Source: Thermoplasmata archaeon
Lineage (GTDB): Archaea > Thermoplasmatota > Thermoplasmata > Lutacidiplasmatales > UBA184
Length of the DNA stretch: 35,364 bases
Direction of reading: 5' to 3'
Assembly (NCBI GenBank): GCA_030038655.1
Contig: JASHSP010000026.1
Span: forward strand, 1 to 35,364
This document shows, piece after piece, positions 33,637 to 35,364 of this stretch. Under the pieces are notes generated by a model. The model was not told the DNA's origin, searched no databases, and saw nothing but the letters and a program-made list of their open reading frames with translations. The number at the start of each line of letters is the position of its first letter. Position 1 is the stretch's first letter. Position numbers and translations under genes: made by a program.

Positions 33637-35364
33637 TCAGGTCCGCCGGGGTCGGCGCCGGGGATCCTGGCTCGCCGGCTCGGAGGTGTCGGAAAGCTGC
33701 GGGTCCATCGGGTTCGGTGGGTCAAGGGGGTAGCCGCTCTCGTACGGATCCATCGGGTCGGCAGGTCGGCGCGCGGGAGGGATCGGGGCGGCGGACGAGC
33801 CGCCGCGGGTCCCCCGACGCGGCTGGCGGTGGGAGGTCGGGTACGCGGGCGGGGGCAGCCCGCCGCCGGGGGAAAGCTGGCGCAGGAGGCTGAGCCAGAT
33901 CCGCCCGTGGGTCGCGACGGACGCTTCCAGCCGGTCGCGGAGCTCCGCGGCCCGCTCGAGCGAGTCGCCCTCCAGGCGCCGGAGTTCGTGCTCGACCTCT
34001 TTGCGCAATGCGTCGAACCGGGCATCGAGCGACTTCTCCTGGTTCTCGGCGCCCGCGCCGGAGACCTTCAGCCAGGTCTGGCGGACGACCGGGAGTACGT
34101 GGTCGTTGACCACCATGAGCCGCCGCTCGAGGTCGTCGAGCTCGCCGCGCACGGTCAGCTCGACCCGCGCGAGGTCGTCGCTCCGCTCCTCGACCTTCGC
34201 GTCGATCGCTTCGATTCGCCCCACCGTCTGTTCGCCCTGCTGCCGGATGCGTTCCTCGGCGGCCTCGACCGCCTCGGCGAACACCTTCCGCTGTTCGACG
34301 CCCTTCGCCTCCACGATGCGGGCGAGGCGTTCGCGCAGCGAGGCGTCGAACTGGGGTGACGCGAGCGAGTGCTCGACGTTCTGCTCGAGGTCCGCCTTGA
34401 GGCGGGCCAGCAGCTCGACGTACTTCTCCTCGGCGCGAGCCTGGTCCTCGCGGATGCGAAGCTCGAAGAACGATTGCATCCGTACCTGGAGGCCCGCGAC
34501 CGCGGCCGTCTGCGCCTCGGAGATCTCGGCCAGCCGCGCGTCGCGCTCGACCGCGAGACGCCGTTCGGTCTCCGTGATCCGCGCGTCCTGCGCGGCGGCC
34601 AGGCGGCTCGACTGGGCCGCGAGCGTCGTGTCGAGCTTCGTTTCGAGCTCCTTCGCCCGGCCCTCGAACAGGAGTTGGGTTCGCTGTTCGGTGTCCCGGA
34701 TCTCCCTGGCGGTCGTCTGCGCCGCGGCGTCCAGGTGCTGCTTGAGGATCTCCCGGACCCGGCTCTCGATCTCTTCCCGGAGCGCGGTCCCCTGCTCCTT
34801 TGCCTCGAAGATCTCGAGGTCGAGCTGGGCGACCAGGGCCGCGCGGAGCTCCTCCTCGGCGTTCGCCGACTGAGCGGAGATCTGATCGGCCGTTTCCTTG
34901 AGCTCGCGCCGGAATCGCTCCGCCCAGCCTTCGGAGGTCGTGCGGACGGCTTCGGCGACGCGCGCGTCGAGCTGCCGGGAGAGCTCGTCCGTGATCGTGG
35001 GGGCGGGCGCCGGGGGACGGGCCGCGGCGGCCGACTCGGCCGCGCCGAGCCGGGATTCGAGGTCGGACCGGACGGTGGCCGCCGTACGGACCGCGGCCTC
35101 GGCGAGCTCGCGCGCTCGCGCATCGAGGGTCAGGTTCCATCGGGCCTCCGCGTCCCGCACCGCACGCGCCACGCGTTCGTCCACGGCGGCGAGGTCGATG
35201 GGGGGTCGCGCGGGCGGGGCCGATACCGGTGGTGAGGAGGGAGCGGTTACCGGGGGCCGGAGCAGGCCCGTCGGAGGCGCGGGCGCGGCCCGAGGTGGGG
35301 GGGGCACCGCGACCGGGGCCATAGGGCTCGAGGATGTCGCGGGGGGCGCGGCCGCCGGCGCCGG
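33637..35364 (-). CDS. Long coiled-coil protein with Pro-rich ends (5' end outside window)
   Basis: An uncharacterised protein. From the first ATG (35322) it is 561 residues, but the frame is open for 14 more codons to the window edge with the same Pro/Ala-rich composition, so the true start may lie outside. The order is a Pro/Ala-rich linker (to about 42), about 400 residues of continuous heptad-like coiled coil rich in Glu, Arg, Ala and Leu, a helical cap near LEASVATHGRIWLSLLRQL, and a disordered Pro/Arg-rich tail (PADPMDPYESGYPLDPPNP). There is no membrane helix in the visible part. Such proteins are often scaffolds or SMC/kinesin-like filaments; here no ATPase head is seen, so a structural role is only inferred. 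Confidence 0.8.
   Translation of the reverse strand, partial: PAPAAAPPATSSSPMAPVAVPPPPRAAPAPPTGLLRPPVTAPSSPPVSAPPARPPIDLAAVDERVARAVRDAEARWNLTLDARARELAEAAVRTAATVRSDLESRLGAAESAAAARPPAPAPTITDELSRQLDARVAEAVRTTSEGWAERFRRELKETADQISAQSANAEEELRAALVAQLDLEIFEAKEQGTALREEIESRVREILKQHLDAAAQTTAREIRDTEQRTQLLFEGRAKELETKLDTTLAAQSSRLAAAQDARITETERRLAVERDARLAEISEAQTAAVAGLQVRMQSFFELRIREDQARAEEKYVELLARLKADLEQNVEHSLASPQFDASLRERLARIVEAKGVEQRKVFAEAVEAAEERIRQQGEQTVGRIEAIDAKVEERSDDLARVELTVRGELDDLERRLMVVNDHVLPVVRQTWLKVSGAGAENQEKSLDARFDALRKEVEHELRRLEGDSLERAAELRDRLEASVATHGRIWLSLLRQLSPGGGLPPPAYPTSHRQPRRGTRGGSSAAPIPPARRPADPMDPYESGYPLDPPNPMDPQLSDTSEPASQDPRRRPRRT

Noticed and set aside
1-35364. Insertion sequences, prophage genes, tRNA or rRNA genes
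   Set aside because: No transposase or integrase motifs, no cloverleaf with conserved tRNA boxes and no rRNA-like stretch were seen by reading; a tRNA scan would be decisive.

Overview
The window reads as chromosomal DNA from a high-GC archaeon, most likely a member of the Thermoplasmata (Thermoplasmatota). This is inferred from gene content. It carries giant thermopsin-type (peptidase A5) surface proteins built from 'FTETGLP' beta-domains, an archaeal-type phosphopantetheine adenylyltransferase, a Trm-G10-like tRNA methyltransferase, Mut7-C and DUF2116-like zinc-ribbon proteins, TATA-box promoters and dense 4-bp ATGA/GTGA gene overlaps. High-GC acid-soil lineages such as Ca. Lutacidiplasmatales are a possible home, but no 16S rRNA or other definitive marker is present. 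I see no rRNA, tRNA, CRISPR array, transposase or phage gene.

Region 1 (1-16.5 kb, + strand) holds three consecutive genes for very large, secreted, repeat-rich surface proteins. The first is cut by the left window edge and ends in a transmembrane anchor. The second (2143 aa) and third (2485 aa) each have a signal peptide, a thermopsin protease domain, a beta-helix-like region, PKD/Ig-like repeat arrays and three C-terminal FTETGLP-type domains. The repeat arrays (240-bp units in the second gene, 261-bp units in the third) are nearly identical at the DNA level and show block mosaicism typical of recent recombination. The first 137 bases of the window are an exact copy of 7950-8086.

Region 2 (16.5-21.1 kb) has a GNAT acetyltransferase facing a tightly coupled three-gene minus-strand operon of unknown function: a 390-aa cytosolic protein, a 512-aa coiled-coil/helical protein with a Gly-rich tail, and a 346-aa membrane protein with an external domain and a cytoplasmic zinc ribbon. 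This operon is the best candidate here for an undescribed system.

Region 3 (21.2-28.8 kb) is more conventional. It has a PadR regulator translationally coupled to a DrrA/DrrB-type ABC exporter behind a TATA box overlapped by a perfect inverted repeat, a cytosolic GH15 glucoamylase, a TauE/SafE permease coupled to a DUF1634 partner, and a phosphoglucosamine/phosphomannomutase.

Region 4 (28.8-35.4 kb) holds housekeeping-type archaeal genes. A palindrome-flanked TATA box separates the mutase from a Mut7-C protein and Trm-G10-like methyltransferase operon. On the minus strand follow a site-2-protease-like M50 peptidase with an extra external domain, a small DUF5611-like protein, a 73-aa hypothetical, PPAT fused to a degenerate DUF84-like domain, a zinc-ribbon membrane protein and a long coiled-coil protein still open at the right window edge.
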